A program made the position numbers and the translations under genes. The notes under the pieces were generated by a model. That model did not search any database. It was not told the DNA's origin and saw only the letters and a list, made by a program, of their open reading frames with translations. Shown one piece after another: positions 35,017 through 46,839 of a stretch of DNA of 64,000 nt. This DNA comes from Pelagerythrobacter aerophilus (GTDB lineage: Bacteria > Pseudomonadota > Alphaproteobacteria > Sphingomonadales > Sphingomonadaceae), in the NCBI RefSeq assembly GCF_003581645.1, contig NZ_QXFK01000018.1, positions 62,001 through 126,000 on the forward strand. Direction: 5' to 3'. Position 1 is the first letter of the stretch, and every line of letters begins with the position of its first letter.

Positions 35017-36047
35017 CCTTGTTTCTCCCGCGCGAGAAGTTCTCGCTTGATGTCGAGGCCGTAGGCATAGCCGCCGAGGTCGCCGTCGCTGCGGATCACG
35101 CGGTGGCAGGGGATCAGCACGGCGACGTTGTTGCGCGCGTTGGCGCTGCCCGCGGCGCGAACCGCTTTGGGGTTGCCGGCAGCGGCTGCGATGTCGGCGT
35201 AGCTGCGGGTTTCGCCCGGCGGGATTTCCCGCAGCGCCTTCCAGCATGCTTCCTGAAAAGCCGTGCCCTTCACGTCGAGCGGGATGTGCGCGAAATCGCC
35301 CGGCGATTCGACCGAGGCGACGACCTCGGCCAACAGCTTCTCGAATTCGGCGCCGCCCTGAACCAGATCGGCCTTGGGGAAACGGCGGCGCAATTCGGCC
35401 TCGTCCTCGTCGAACGAGAGGCGGCATACGCCTTTATCCGTGGCAGCGACGAGCATCGGCCCGATCGTCGTCGGGACGACGGCCCAATGAATCGTGACTC
35501 CTTGGCCTCCATCGGCCCATGCGCTCGGCGCCATGCCCAGCCTCCCTCTCGCATCGTCGTAGAATCGCGACGGCCCCGAATAGCCCGCCTCGTAGATCGC
35601 TTCGGTTACGCTCGCCCCGCCGCTCAGCGCGTCGCGGGCACGCTCGGCGCGCAAAGCGCGGGCGTAGGCGGCGGGCGAGAGGCCCGTCGCGCGCTTGAAC
35701 ACGCGCTGGAAATGGCTCGGCGAATAGCCGGTGAGCTGCGCCAGCTCGTCGAGCGAGGGCGCGCTGTCGGCTCCGTCGACGCCCTGCTTGATCTCGTCGA
35801 TCGCGGCGAGCACCGCCGCTTCATCGCGGGCGACGTCGTCGGGCAGGCAGCGCTTGCACGGTCGCAGCCCTGCGGCGCGCGCGTCGGCGCCGCTGGCGAA
35901 GAAGCGCACGTTCTCGCGGCTCGGATGGCGTGCCGCGCACGAAGGGCGGCAATAGATGCCGGTGGTGAGCACCCCGGTCACAAAACGGCCGTCGAAGCTG
36001 CGGTCGCGCCGCTGGACCGCGGCCCAGGCAAGATCGTCGTTAAGCAT
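35013..36047 (-). CDS. ada: Ada: DNA alkylation-response regulator and methyltransferase
   Basis: A 344-residue Ada protein. The N-terminal zinc domain carries the four cysteines that accept methyl from phosphotriesters (GIYCRPSCAARHPSREN and RPCKRCLPDD). It is followed by an AraC-type DNA-binding domain (about residues 85-165: LAQLTGYSPSHFQRVFKRAT) and a C-terminal O6-methylguanine methyltransferase domain with IPCHRVIRSDG. The whole activator and suicide repair set is therefore intact. The ATG at 36047 has a GAGGAGC site lying inside the end of the DUF1203 gene. No clear Ada box was found upstream. Confidence 0.95.
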   Translation of the reverse strand: MLNDDLAWAAVQRRDRSFDGRFVTGVLTTGIYCRPSCAARHPSRENVRFFASGADARAAGLRPCKRCLPDDVARDEAAVLAAIDEIKQGVDGADSAPSLDELAQLTGYSPSHFQRVFKRATGLSPAAYARALRAERARDALSGGASVTEAIYEAGYSGPSRFYDDARGRLGMAPSAWADGGQGVTIHWAVVPTTIGPMLVAATDKGVCRLSFDEDEAELRRRFPKADLVQGGAEFEKLLAEVVASVESPGDFAHIPLDVKGTAFQEACWKALREIPPGETRSYADIAAAAGNPKAVRAAGSANARNNVAVLIPCHRVIRSDGDLGGYAYGLDIKRELLAREKQG

Positions 36048-36048
36048 G

Positions 36049-36525
36049 TCAGTGCTCCTCATACCGTTCGATCCGCGCGGCGAAACAGCCATGCTTCGCG
36101 TTGTGCGCATCGATATAGGCAATGTCTTCCTCTTTCAGGAGGTCGCGGATGACAGTGTCCACGTCGTCCTCCAGCGCCAGCGAGGCGCGGTGCAGCAGGC
36201 CTGCCGCGGTGTAGCCGCGTAGCGCGATCGGCCTCGCGCGCAGCACCGGCGGCAGGCTGTCGACGAATTCGGCAGCACGATCCGCCGTCCGCCGCACATA
36301 AATGGCGAAAGTGTTGCGGTAGGGCGTGTCAGCCGCGTGATTGGTAAAGTTCGTGAGCAGGATTTCCTCGCCCGGCGCAGCGTCCTCGAGACTGACGCGG
36401 CAGGGGTAGTAACCGTCCGGCCCCACCGTCAGGCACTGCGAGAGCGAAGCGGCCAGTGCGCCGGGCTCCATCGCAAAACGGTCTGCGAACTGCGCGGGGT
36501 CGAGCCCGCGGATGCGATAGGTCAT
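36049..36525 (-). CDS. DUF1203 family protein
   Basis: A 158-residue protein of the DUF1203 family, unknown function. The opening YRIRGLDPAQFADRF and the middle ILLTNFTNHAADTPYRN are family landmarks, with a further RPIALRGYTAAGLLHRASLA segment. It is the first gene of a three-gene minus-strand operon with ada (one base gap) and the PEP-mutase-like gene, so it may belong to the alkylation response. That link is inferred from position only. Confidence 0.85.
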   Translation of the reverse strand: MTYRIRGLDPAQFADRFAMEPGALAASLSQCLTVGPDGYYPCRVSLEDAAPGEEILLTNFTNHAADTPYRNTFAIYVRRTADRAAEFVDSLPPVLRARPIALRGYTAAGLLHRASLALEDDVDTVIRDLLKEEDIAYIDAHNAKHGCFAARIERYEEH

Positions 36526-36631
36526 GACAAGCGATCCTTTCGTGCTGTCTGTCACTGACATGCGCGCACTTGAGGACGGCTGCATCCCGGACCTTGCGGT
36601 CAAAACGGAGACTCCCCTAGAAGCCGTGTAG

Positions 36632-38173
36632 ATGATGCGTCTGCTCACCCTGGCCGCCGCGCTGCTTGCGCTGTTCCTTCCCGCCGCGGCACAGGCCGAT
36701 CCGGCCGACGTCGACGCGGCCGCGCGCGGCGTGGTGCGGGTGGTGATCATCGGCACCGACGGGCAGGAAGTCTTCCCGGTCAGCCACGGGACCGGCTTTG
36801 CCGTGGCGCCAAAGAAGATCGTCACCAATGCGCATGTCGTGCGCGAAGCCCTGCAGGACGATACGCTGCGCATCGGCATCGTGCCGAGCGAAGGTGGCGA
36901 AGCGGCGGCCTATGCCCGGCCGGTCGCCGTCTCCCCCAGCAACGATCTGGCACTGGTTGAGATCACGGGCGAGTTGCGCCTGCCGCCGCTAACCGTCGCA
37001 GCCGGTCCGGTGCGCGACGGCGAGGTCTCGGCGGTCGGGTATCCGATGAACGTCGACCGCGCGCAGGGGCTCGACATGCGCGATATCTTCCAGTCGCAGC
37101 CGCCGGTTAAGAGCCGCGGGTTCATTTCCGGCCAGCGGCCGAGCCGCCTGTTCGACACCATCCTCCACACCGCGCCCATCGCGCGTGGCAACTCAGGCGG
37201 GCCGCTGCTCGACGGATGCGGGCGGGTAATCGGCGTCAACAGCTTCGGCACCGATTCGGACGGCTCCGACGGAGAGTTCTATTTCGCGGTCTCGACGCGC
37301 GAACTGCTGCCTTTCCTCCAGGCGAACGATGTCGAGCCGCGGGTGACCGAACTGCCCTGCCGCAGCCTCGACGACCTGAACGAGGCCGAGCGCGCGCGGG
37401 TCGAGCACGAACAGGCGGAAGCGCGCCAGCAGCTCGCGGCGCGCACCGCCGAAGCCCGCGAAGAGCGGCAACGTGTCGAGGACGAGGCGCGCGAATCGGT
37501 CCAGACCGACCGTGAGAACGCGATGGCCCTTGCCTTCCTTCTTACCCTGATCGCCACCGGCGCAGCCTTTGCCGCGTGGCAGGCGCGGCAGGAGGGCGAA
37601 GGCGGCGAGCGCAAGCTGATGATCGCCGGCACGATCTGCGCGATCGCGGCGATCGCGGCGCTGGCGCTCTGGTTCACCCGCCCCGGCCTCGAGGAGATCA
37701 ACCGCCGCGTCGCCGCCGTGGCGAACGAGGGCGGCGACACGCCCGACGCCCCGGGCGCCAGCGCGACCGGTGACGGCATGCTGGTTTGCACCCTCGACCT
37801 TTCGCGCAGCCGTATCGTCGGCGCGCCCGATCGTGAGCTCGAATTCTCCTGGCGCGAGGACGGCTGCGTCAACGGCCGCACGCAATACGGCTTCTCCGGC
37901 GGGACCTGGTCGCGCGTGTTCGTGCCGGACGAGGAGGATACCGTTTCGGTCAATCAGTTCGATCCGGCGACCGGCACGTTCCGCAACGATCGCTATCTTC
38001 TTGGCCGCAGCGCAATGACAGAGGCTCGCACCGCGCGCGACGCCTATACGCCGCCCAAGTGCGGCGCGCCCGAAGCCGCGAGCAACGTCGCCGACCTGCA
38101 GTCGGGCGTGACCGGTCTGCTCCCCGCCGCGCCGAACGAACGGCTGGTCTATTCCTGCGAGGCAAAGCGATAG
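36632..38173 (+). CDS. Membrane-anchored trypsin-like serine protease
   Basis: A 513-residue protein. A signal peptide (about 1-22) is followed by a trypsin-like domain with the full triad: His68 in VTNAHVV, Asp105 in SNDLALV and Ser188 in [10 protein letters not shown]. Next come an Arg/Glu-rich coiled coil (about 247-295), two membrane helices (about 300-318 and 331-350) and a C-terminal domain with four cysteines (about 380-513). The topology implied is periplasmic protease and periplasmic tail joined by a hairpin through the inner membrane. Substrate unknown. It is followed by the ATP synthase operon. Confidence 0.85.
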   Translation: MMRLLTLAAALLALFLPAAAQADPADVDAAARGVVRVVIIGTDGQEVFPVSHGTGFAVAPKKIVTNAHVVREALQDDTLRIGIVPSEGGEAAAYARPVAVSPSNDLALVEITGELRLPPLTVAAGPVRDGEVSAVGYPMNVDRAQGLDMRDIFQSQPPVKSRGFISGQRPSRLFDTILHTAPIARGNSGGPLLDGCGRVIGVNSFGTDSDGSDGEFYFAVSTRELLPFLQANDVEPRVTELPCRSLDDLNEAERARVEHEQAEARQQLAARTAEAREERQRVEDEARESVQTDRENAMALAFLLTLIATGAAFAAWQARQEGEGGERKLMIAGTICAIAAIAALALWFTRPGLEEINRRVAAVANEGGDTPDAPGASATGDGMLVCTLDLSRSRIVGAPDRELEFSWREDGCVNGRTQYGFSGGTWSRVFVPDEEDTVSVNQFDPATGTFRNDRYLLGRSAMTEARTARDAYTPPKCGAPEAASNVADLQSGVTGLLPAAPNERLVYSCEAKR

Positions 38174-38200
38174 GGTACTGCGGCCGGTGGCCGAGTCGGG

Positions 38201-38229
38201 TTGCATCGCAGCAAGGCCGGTGCTAGGCG
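38201..38229 (+). promoter_or_regulatory. Putative promoter of the atp operon
   Basis: TTGCAT (38201-38206) and TAGGCG (38224-38229) are spaced by 17 bases, and the -10 region GCTAGGC resembles the alphaproteobacterial GCTAnA pattern. It lies 90 bases before the atpH start in a 145-base gap that otherwise shows nothing. Confidence 0.3.
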
Positions 38230-38318
38230 CGCGCCAGCTTTGCCGGGTGCGGTTCATCCGCTCATGTCGGCATGGCCATGCACCGCTATTTTCCGGACCT
38301 TCAAAGGACGAGAGACGC

Positions 38319-38873
38319 GTGGAGATTTCCGCCGGTATTCAGGCTAGCCTGTCAGGGCGTTATGCCTCGGCATTGTTCGACCTTGCCGCTGAGCAGGGCA
38401 CGGTTACGGCCGTCGAATCGGACCTTGCCAAGCTGTCCGAGGCGCTCGCCGAATCGAGCGATCTGCGCGCCGCGACCACCAACCCCGAACTCAGCCGCAA
38501 GGCGCAGGGCGCGGCCATGGCCGGTGTTGCCAAGCTGCTCGGCCTCAGCGAACTGGCCGGCAACTTCCTCGGCGTGCTCGCCGCCAACCGCCGGCTCGGC
38601 GAACTGCCCGCGATTATCCGCGCCTTCCGCGCGATCGCCGCCGCGCAGCGCGGAGAGGTTTCGGCCGAAGTCACCAGTGCCCACGCGCTCACCGACGCGC
38701 AGCTCGCCGCGCTCAAGGACAAGCTGACCGCACGCGAAGGCCGCACCGTGAAGCTGGAAACGAGCGTCGACCCCGACCTCCTCGGCGGGCTCGTCGTCAC
38801 CATCGGTTCGAAGCGGATCGACGGTTCGATCCGCACCCGCCTCAATTCTCTTGCCCACGCCATGAAGGGCTGA
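38319..38873 (+). CDS. atpH: ATP synthase F1 subunit delta
   Basis: A 184-residue stator subunit linking F1 to the b subunits. It begins with the delta-type [18 protein letters not shown] and ends with the conserved [20 protein letters not shown] region. The start is a GTG at 38319 after an AAAGGAC purine-rich site; the frame is open upstream but without family sequence. It is first gene of the F1 operon; the Fo genes are elsewhere, as is normal in alphaproteobacteria. Confidence 0.96.
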   Translation: MEISAGIQASLSGRYASALFDLAAEQGTVTAVESDLAKLSEALAESSDLRAATTNPELSRKAQGAAMAGVAKLLGLSELAGNFLGVLAANRRLGELPAIIRAFRAIAAAQRGEVSAEVTSAHALTDAQLAALKDKLTAREGRTVKLETSVDPDLLGGLVVTIGSKRIDGSIRTRLNSLAHAMKG

Positions 38874-40433
<1,560 letters not shown>

Positions 40434-40442
40434 CGGCCGTCG

Positions 40443-40515
40443 CCCCGGCGAAAGCCGGGGTCTCGTGCCGCTAGGTACGACCTGGATGATAGCGACCCCG
40501 GCTTCCCGGGGTGAC
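40443..40515. repeat. Intergenic palindrome between atpA and atpG
   Basis: CCCCGGCGAAAGCCGGGG at 40443-40460 and CCCCGGCTTCCCGGGG at about 40496-40511 form two hairpins that can also pair with each other. The same CCCGGCnnnAGCnGGG style occurs at 55331-55354 and 62767-62840. It fills most of the 99-base atpA-atpG gap, within an operon. Confidence 0.8.
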
Positions 40516-40532
40516 GAGAAAGAGAAACGAGA

Positions 40533-41414
40533 GTGGCTTCACTCAAGGAACTCAAGGGCCGGATCAACTCGGTCAAATCGACCCAGAAGATCACCAAGGC
40601 CAAGCAGATGGTCGCGGCGGCGAAGCTGCGCAAGGCGCAGGCCGCGGCGGAAGCTGCGCGTCCTTATGCCGAGCGGCTGTCCGCGGTCATGGCTTCGCTC
40701 GCCGCCAAGATCGGCGGCAGCGACAGCGCGCCTCGTCTGCTGGCCGGTACGGGCGGCGACAAGCGCCATCTGCTGGTGGTGGTCAACACCGACAAGGGCC
40801 TGTGTGGTGCGCTCAACGCCAACGTGGTCAAGGCCGCGAAGATCAAGGCGCGCGCACTGATCGCCGAGGGCAAGGACGTCACGTTCTACCTCGTCGGCAA
40901 GAAGGGCCGCGCGCCGATCAAGCGCGACTATGCCGACCGGATCGAGCAGAACTTCGACACCAGCACGGTTCGCGATCCGGGCTTCGGGGAAGCCGAAGCG
41001 ATCGCCGACGAACTGATCGCGATGTACGAGGCGGGCAAGTTCGACGTCGCGCACCTCGTCTATCCGATCTTCAAGTCGGCGCTGGCGCAGGATCCCACCG
41101 TTCAGCAATTGATCCCCGTGCCCGCTCCGCAGGCCGAAGCCGAAGCCGGCGCCGCCGATGCAGTGGTCGAATACGAGCCTGACGAGGAAGCGATCCTCGA
41201 GGAGCTGCTGCCGCGCTACGTCAAGACACAGGTCTTCGGCGCGCTGCTGGAAATCGCCGCCTCCGAACAGGGTGCGTCGATGACCGCGATGGACAACGCG
41301 ACGCGCAACGCGGGCGAGCTGATCAACAAGCTCACCATCCAGTACAACCGCAGCCGCCAGGCCGCGATCACCACCGAACTCATCGAAATCATCGCCGGCG
41401 CCGAAGCGCTCTAA
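40533..41414 (+). CDS. atpG: ATP synthase F1 subunit gamma
   Basis: A 293-residue central-shaft subunit. The N-terminal coiled coil ([20 protein letters not shown]) and C-terminal helix ([20 protein letters not shown], then [21 protein letters not shown]) are both conserved. The start is a GTG at 40533 with a weak purine-rich leader. A middle insertion rich in Glu and Ala (about residues 190-215) is variable in the family. It is followed after 22 bases by an extra lipoprotein gene. Confidence 0.97.
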   Translation: MASLKELKGRINSVKSTQKITKAKQMVAAAKLRKAQAAAEAARPYAERLSAVMASLAAKIGGSDSAPRLLAGTGGDKRHLLVVVNTDKGLCGALNANVVKAAKIKARALIAEGKDVTFYLVGKKGRAPIKRDYADRIEQNFDTSTVRDPGFGEAEAIADELIAMYEAGKFDVAHLVYPIFKSALAQDPTVQQLIPVPAPQAEAEAGAADAVVEYEPDEEAILEELLPRYVKTQVFGALLEIAASEQGASMTAMDNATRNAGELINKLTIQYNRSRQAAITTELIEIIAGAEAL

Positions 41415-41436
41415 GGCCAGCTACCGGAACATTATC

Positions 41437-43252
<1,816 letters not shown>

Positions 43253-43257
43253 GCAAG

Positions 43258-43367
43258 ATCCCCCCTCACCGCTTGCGGGAGGGGGTTAGGGGAGGGCCTG
43301 TTGGGCACCCCCTCCCCGAGAAGTAACAAGCCCTCCCCCGGCCCCTCCCGCAAGCGGGAGGGGGGAG
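43258..43367. repeat. Intergenic palindrome between atpD and atpC
   Basis: The left arm CTCACCGCTTGCGGGAGGGG (about 43262-43281) pairs with the right arm CCCCTCCCGCAAGCGGGAGG (about 43342-43361); each arm also folds on itself. The right end runs into the purine stretch that serves as the atpC ribosome site. A similar element lies between purM and purN. Confidence 0.85.
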
Positions 43368-43373
43368 AATGAC

Positions 43374-43631
43374 ATGGCACTGCATTTCGAACTCGTGACC
43401 CCGGCAAAGCTCGTCCGCAGCGAGGACGTCCACATGGTGGTCGTCCCCGGCGCGGAAGGCGAGTTCGGCGTGCTGGAAGGCCACGCGCCGTTCATGTCGA
43501 CGATCCGCGACGGCGCCGTGCAGGTCTACAGGACCGAAGGCGCCGCGCCCGAGGAGATCCAGGTCCGCGGCGGCTTCGCCGAAGTGGGCGAGAACGGCCT
43601 CACCGTGCTGGCGGAGCATGTCGAGGGCTGA
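43374..43631 (+). CDS. atpC: ATP synthase F1 subunit epsilon (short form)
   Basis: An 85-residue epsilon subunit: [20 protein letters not shown] opens the beta-sandwich, and the block [20 protein letters not shown] is the family hallmark. The protein ends after that domain, so the C-terminal helical hairpin that inhibits ATP hydrolysis in many bacteria is missing. Short forms occur in related alphaproteobacteria, where a separate zeta inhibitor can take over. The Shine-Dalgarno sequence is the end of the preceding palindrome. Confidence 0.95.
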   Translation: MALHFELVTPAKLVRSEDVHMVVVPGAEGEFGVLEGHAPFMSTIRDGAVQVYRTEGAAPEEIQVRGGFAEVGENGLTVLAEHVEG

Positions 43632-43656
43632 CGCCCCCTGCCGGATCGGAAACAAA

Positions 43657-43683
43657 GGGGCGGCCGTGAGGCCGCCCTTTTTT
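43657..43683 (+). terminator. Rho-independent terminator of the atp operon
   Basis: GGGCGGCC (43658-43665), loop GTGA, GGCCGCCC (43670-43677), then six T residues. The stem is a perfect 8 base pairs, all G-C, and sits 26 bases past the atpC stop. It is the clearest terminator in the window. Confidence 0.93.
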
Positions 43684-43747
43684 GTGCCATCCTTCCGCTC
43701 CTCCTGCCCCGTACAGCCCGCGCGGCGAACGCTCCGCATCATCGTTA

Positions 43748-44341
43748 ATGCGGGTGTCACAATTTCACGCTCATGCGAGCGACGTGATCTCCGCCCTTCC
43801 CTTTCGGCTGGCTCTGCTCGCCGCGTTCTTCCTTGCGCTTGCCGGGTGCGGCCCGCGGGTGGACATCCATTATATCCCGACGCCTGAGCCCGTGGTCGAG
43901 GCCATGCTGGAGATGGCCGAGATCGGCGAAGGCGACGTATTGTACGATCTCGGCTCCGGCGACGGGCGCATCCCGATCGCGGCGGCGAAGAAGTTCGGGG
44001 TCCGCGCGGTCGGGATCGAGATCGACCCGCAGCTCATCAAGGTTGCGCGCCGGAACGCCGAGGAAGCCGGTGTCTCCCACCTGGTCGAGTTCCGCGAGTC
44101 CGACCTGTTCGCGACCGACTTCTCCGATGCGGACGTGGTGACGCTCTACCTCGGCGACATGCTCAACCTGCGCTTGCGCCCGCAACTGCTCGAACAGCTC
44201 GAACCCGGCGCGCGCGTGGTGAGCCACGACTTCAATATGGGCGACTGGGCGCCCGAGGAACGCCGCGTGGTCGCGAACCGGCCGGTCTTCAAATGGACCG
44301 TGCCCGAGACCTTCATCCCAGGCTTCGGCGGCGTCGACTAG
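43748..44341 (+). CDS. Exported SAM-dependent methyltransferase-like protein
   Basis: A 197-residue class I methyltransferase-like protein. The SAM-binding motif is VLYDLGSGDGRIPIAAAKKF, with the acidic end of strand 2 in VGIEIDPQLIKVARRN. A predicted N-terminal membrane segment ends in a lipobox-like LALAGC, which would export the domain, unusual since SAM is cytoplasmic. The same plan occurs in other proteobacterial proteins of unknown role. The ATG at 43748 was chosen; a GTG at 43784 would remove 12 residues. Its last bases overlap the HNH pseudogene. Confidence 0.82.
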   Translation: MRVSQFHAHASDVISALPFRLALLAAFFLALAGCGPRVDIHYIPTPEPVVEAMLEMAEIGEGDVLYDLGSGDGRIPIAAAKKFGVRAVGIEIDPQLIKVARRNAEEAGVSHLVEFRESDLFATDFSDADVVTLYLGDMLNLRLRPQLLEQLEPGARVVSHDFNMGDWAPEERRVVANRPVFKWTVPETFIPGFGGVD

Positions 44342-44635
44342 CGCCGCCCGCGCGTCGGCGCGTGGAAGTCGGGCGGCTTATCCGCGATCCAATCGAGAAA
44401 CTTTCCTATCGCCTCGTCGGCGCGCAATCGCTCCGGATCGTCGCCGAGCCGCGCGAGTTGGGCGTTCGTGAAATTGGCATGGATCGCGCGGTGGCAGATC
44501 GGGTGAACGGGGACGGTGACGCGGCCCTTCTTGGCCTTGGGCACCGGATGGCCACTGCAGCCGCGTGACAATCGGACGGCAGCAAAGCCAGCAGGTGAGC
44601 GGCTTGCCGGCCGCGTCGTCTTCACCCCTCACCAT
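44338..44635 (-). pseudogene. HNH endonuclease, frameshifted
   Basis: Two overlapping frames on the minus strand together give a full HNH nuclease. From the ATG at 44635 the first frame reads KPLTCWLCCRPIVTRLQW. Near 44551 the reading must change to give HPVPKAKKGRVTVPVHPICH and then RAIHANFTNAQLARLGDDPE up to 44338. Homologous sequence expects WHHPVPK at the junction, so two bases, part of one catalytic His codon, appear to be missing. Otherwise the CxxC, HP...C..CH..H pattern and the C-terminal IADKPPDFHAPTR are intact. It is either a recent pseudogene or a sequencing error. Confidence 0.75.
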
Positions 44636-44646
44636 CTTTCGAGGGG

Positions 44647-46002
44647 CTACTTCGCCTTCTCTGCCTTCTTCTTTTTCATCGCGTCGTGAAACCGGTCGGC
44701 CCAGCCCGGCTTCACCAGTTGCTCACCGCGGACCATGCGCAGTTCGCCGTCCGCGACATCGCGGCTGACCGCACTTCCGGCGGCCACGATCGCGTCGGCG
44801 CCGATCTTCACCGGAGCGATCAGCGCGCTGTTCGAGCCGATGAAGGCGCGCGGACCGATCACGGTCTTGTACTTGAAGTACCCGTCGTAGTTGCAGGTGA
44901 TCGTGCCCGCGCCAATGTTCGCGCCCGGCCCGACCTCGGCGTCACCAAGGTAAGTCAGATGATTGGCCTTCGCGCCCTCGCCCAGCACGGCTTTCTTCAT
45001 CTCGACGAAATTGCCGACTTTGCTGCCCTTCTCCATCACCGCGCCGGGGCGTAGGCGGGCGAACGGGCCGACCTCGCAGCCGGGCCCGATCTCGGCGCCT
45101 TCGATATGGCTGAAGGCGCGGATCGTCGCACCGTCGGCGACTTTCGCACCCGGGCCGAAGACGACGTTGGGCTCGACCGTCACATCCCGGCCGATCTCGG
45201 TATCCCAACTGAAGAACACCGTCTCCGGAGCGCGGAGCGAAGCGCCGTTCGTCATCGCCTCCTCGCGCTTCAACTCCTGCCATTGCGCCTCGGCCCGGGC
45301 GAGTTCGGCGCGGCTGTTGATGCCCGCGACCTCGTCCGAGTCGTCGGTCACGACCACCGCGCTGTGCCGCCCGTCGGCATTGGCGACATTGACCACGTCC
45401 ACCAGGTAGTACTCGCCCTGGCTGTTGTCGTTGCCCACCCGCGCCAGCAGGTCGAACATATCCGCCGCCCGCGCCGCCATCAGCCCTGAATTGCACAGCC
45501 GGCAGGCGCGCTCGGCGTCGCTTGCGTCCTTGTGTTCGACCATCTTCGTGATCCGCCCGTCCGCATCGGCGACCACGCGACCGTACTGCAACGGATCGGC
45601 AGGCTCGAACCCGAGCACGACCACCGCGGGCTTGTCCTCGGCATGGAGACGGTCGAGCATCATCCCCATCGTCTGCGCGCGCACGAAGGGGACGTCGCCG
45701 TAGAGGACCAGCACGTCGCCTTCGAACCCTTCGAGGCTCGCCTGCGCCTGCTGCACTGCATGGCCGGTGCCGAGCTGCGGTTCCTGCAGGCAGGTCTCCG
45801 CACGGTCGCCCAGCGCTGCCTCAAGCTGTTCGCGCCCGCTGCCGACCACGACCACCGTCTTCGCGGGAGCCAACTCCGCAGCGGACGCCATCAGGTGGTC
45901 GAGCATCGGCCGTCCGGCGATCGGGTGGAGGACCTTGTGCAGGTCCGATTTCATGCGGGTGCCCTTGCCCGCGGCAAGGATGATCGTGGCAAACTCTCTC
46001 AT
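44647..46002 (-). CDS. glmU: GlmU: N-acetylglucosamine-1-P uridyltransferase/acetyltransferase
   Basis: A 451-residue bifunctional enzyme making UDP-N-acetylglucosamine for peptidoglycan and lipid A. The N-terminal pyrophosphorylase has ILAAGKGTRMKSDLHKVLHP. The C-terminal left-handed beta-helix acetyltransferase has the hexapeptide repeats and the motif KVGNFVEMKKAVLGEGAKAN, and ANIGAGTITCNYDGYFKYKT. The start is ATG at 46002; an in-frame ATG at 46014 is nearly as likely. The reading frame is intact, while both its neighbours are frameshifted. Confidence 0.95.
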   Translation of the reverse strand: MREFATIILAAGKGTRMKSDLHKVLHPIAGRPMLDHLMASAAELAPAKTVVVVGSGREQLEAALGDRAETCLQEPQLGTGHAVQQAQASLEGFEGDVLVLYGDVPFVRAQTMGMMLDRLHAEDKPAVVVLGFEPADPLQYGRVVADADGRITKMVEHKDASDAERACRLCNSGLMAARAADMFDLLARVGNDNSQGEYYLVDVVNVANADGRHSAVVVTDDSDEVAGINSRAELARAEAQWQELKREEAMTNGASLRAPETVFFSWDTEIGRDVTVEPNVVFGPGAKVADGATIRAFSHIEGAEIGPGCEVGPFARLRPGAVMEKGSKVGNFVEMKKAVLGEGAKANHLTYLGDAEVGPGANIGAGTITCNYDGYFKYKTVIGPRAFIGSNSALIAPVKIGADAIVAAGSAVSRDVADGELRMVRGEQLVKPGWADRFHDAMKKKKAEKAK

Positions 46003-46062
46003 GCGCGCGGCCATGCCAGCAAACGCTTGCGGTTTGAAGAACCATCCGTCAGGCCGTGCCGC

Positions 46063-46715
46063 ATGGCGGATTTCCCCTTCGACATCGTCGGCTTCGATCT
46101 GGACGGCACGCTTCTCGAGACGCACCGCGATCTTGGCGCGGCAGTCAACCACGCGCTCGCGCTCGGCGGGTTCGACAGTGTTCCCGCGGACAGCGCCAAG
46201 GACCTGATCGGCGGCGGCGCGAAGATCATGCTCAAGCGCGCGGCTTGCCCGATGACGAGTTCCACAAGCTTTACAAGCAGATGCTCGCCTTCTACGGCGA
46301 GAACCACGCGGTTCACACGCGGCCCTATCCCGGCGCGGTCGAGATGCTCGACGAACTGGCGACGCGCGGCGTGCGGGTGGGCGTGGTGACCAACAAGTTT
46401 GAACAGTTCGCCCGCGCCATCCTCGGTACGCTAGAGCTGGTCGACCGGTTCGACTGCGTGATCGGTGGCGACACCATGGGCAAAGGGCGCGCCAAACCGG
46501 CGCCGGACCCGATCCTCCACGCCCGCGAATGCTGCGGCGGCGGGCGCATGATCTATGTCGGCGACAGCTCCTACGACGTGCGCGCCGCCCGCGCGGCGGA
46601 GGTGCCGGTAATCGCCGCCTGCTATGGCTATTGCGACAAGCCGCGCGATGAACTCGGCGCGGATGCCTCGATCGATTCGCTGAGCGAGCTTATTCCGGTG
46701 CTTCGGAAGCTCTGA
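46063..46715 (+). pseudogene. gph: Phosphoglycolate phosphatase (HAD), frameshifted
   Basis: The first frame from the ATG at 46063 gives FDIVGFDLDGTLLETHRDLG with the catalytic Asp pair, through DLIGGGAKIMLKRA. Near 46237-46247 the reading must shift for the rest, GLPDDEFHKLYKQMLAFYGE through VVTNKFEQFARAILG and MIYVGDSSYDVRAARAAEVP to 46715. Together they form a standard HAD phosphatase that clears 2-phosphoglycolate. A few residues typical of homologs are also missing at the junction, so a small deletion is likelier than a simple insertion. It is divergent from glmU, a common pairing in sphingomonads. Confidence 0.8.
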
Positions 46716-46839
46716 ACCTCGTGCCGCTACGGCATTGCGCTCTGTCACGCGACCGGTTGCATCGCCGGGCGGAACCTGTCACGCCGCGCTCGGATTGACG
46801 CACACGTAAGGCCGGAGCAGGCCGCGAGGAGGACATGCC

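Noticed and set aside
36526-36631. An Ada box upstream of the DUF1203-ada operon.
   Set aside because: No AATT-N6-GCGCAA-like sequence was found in the gap.
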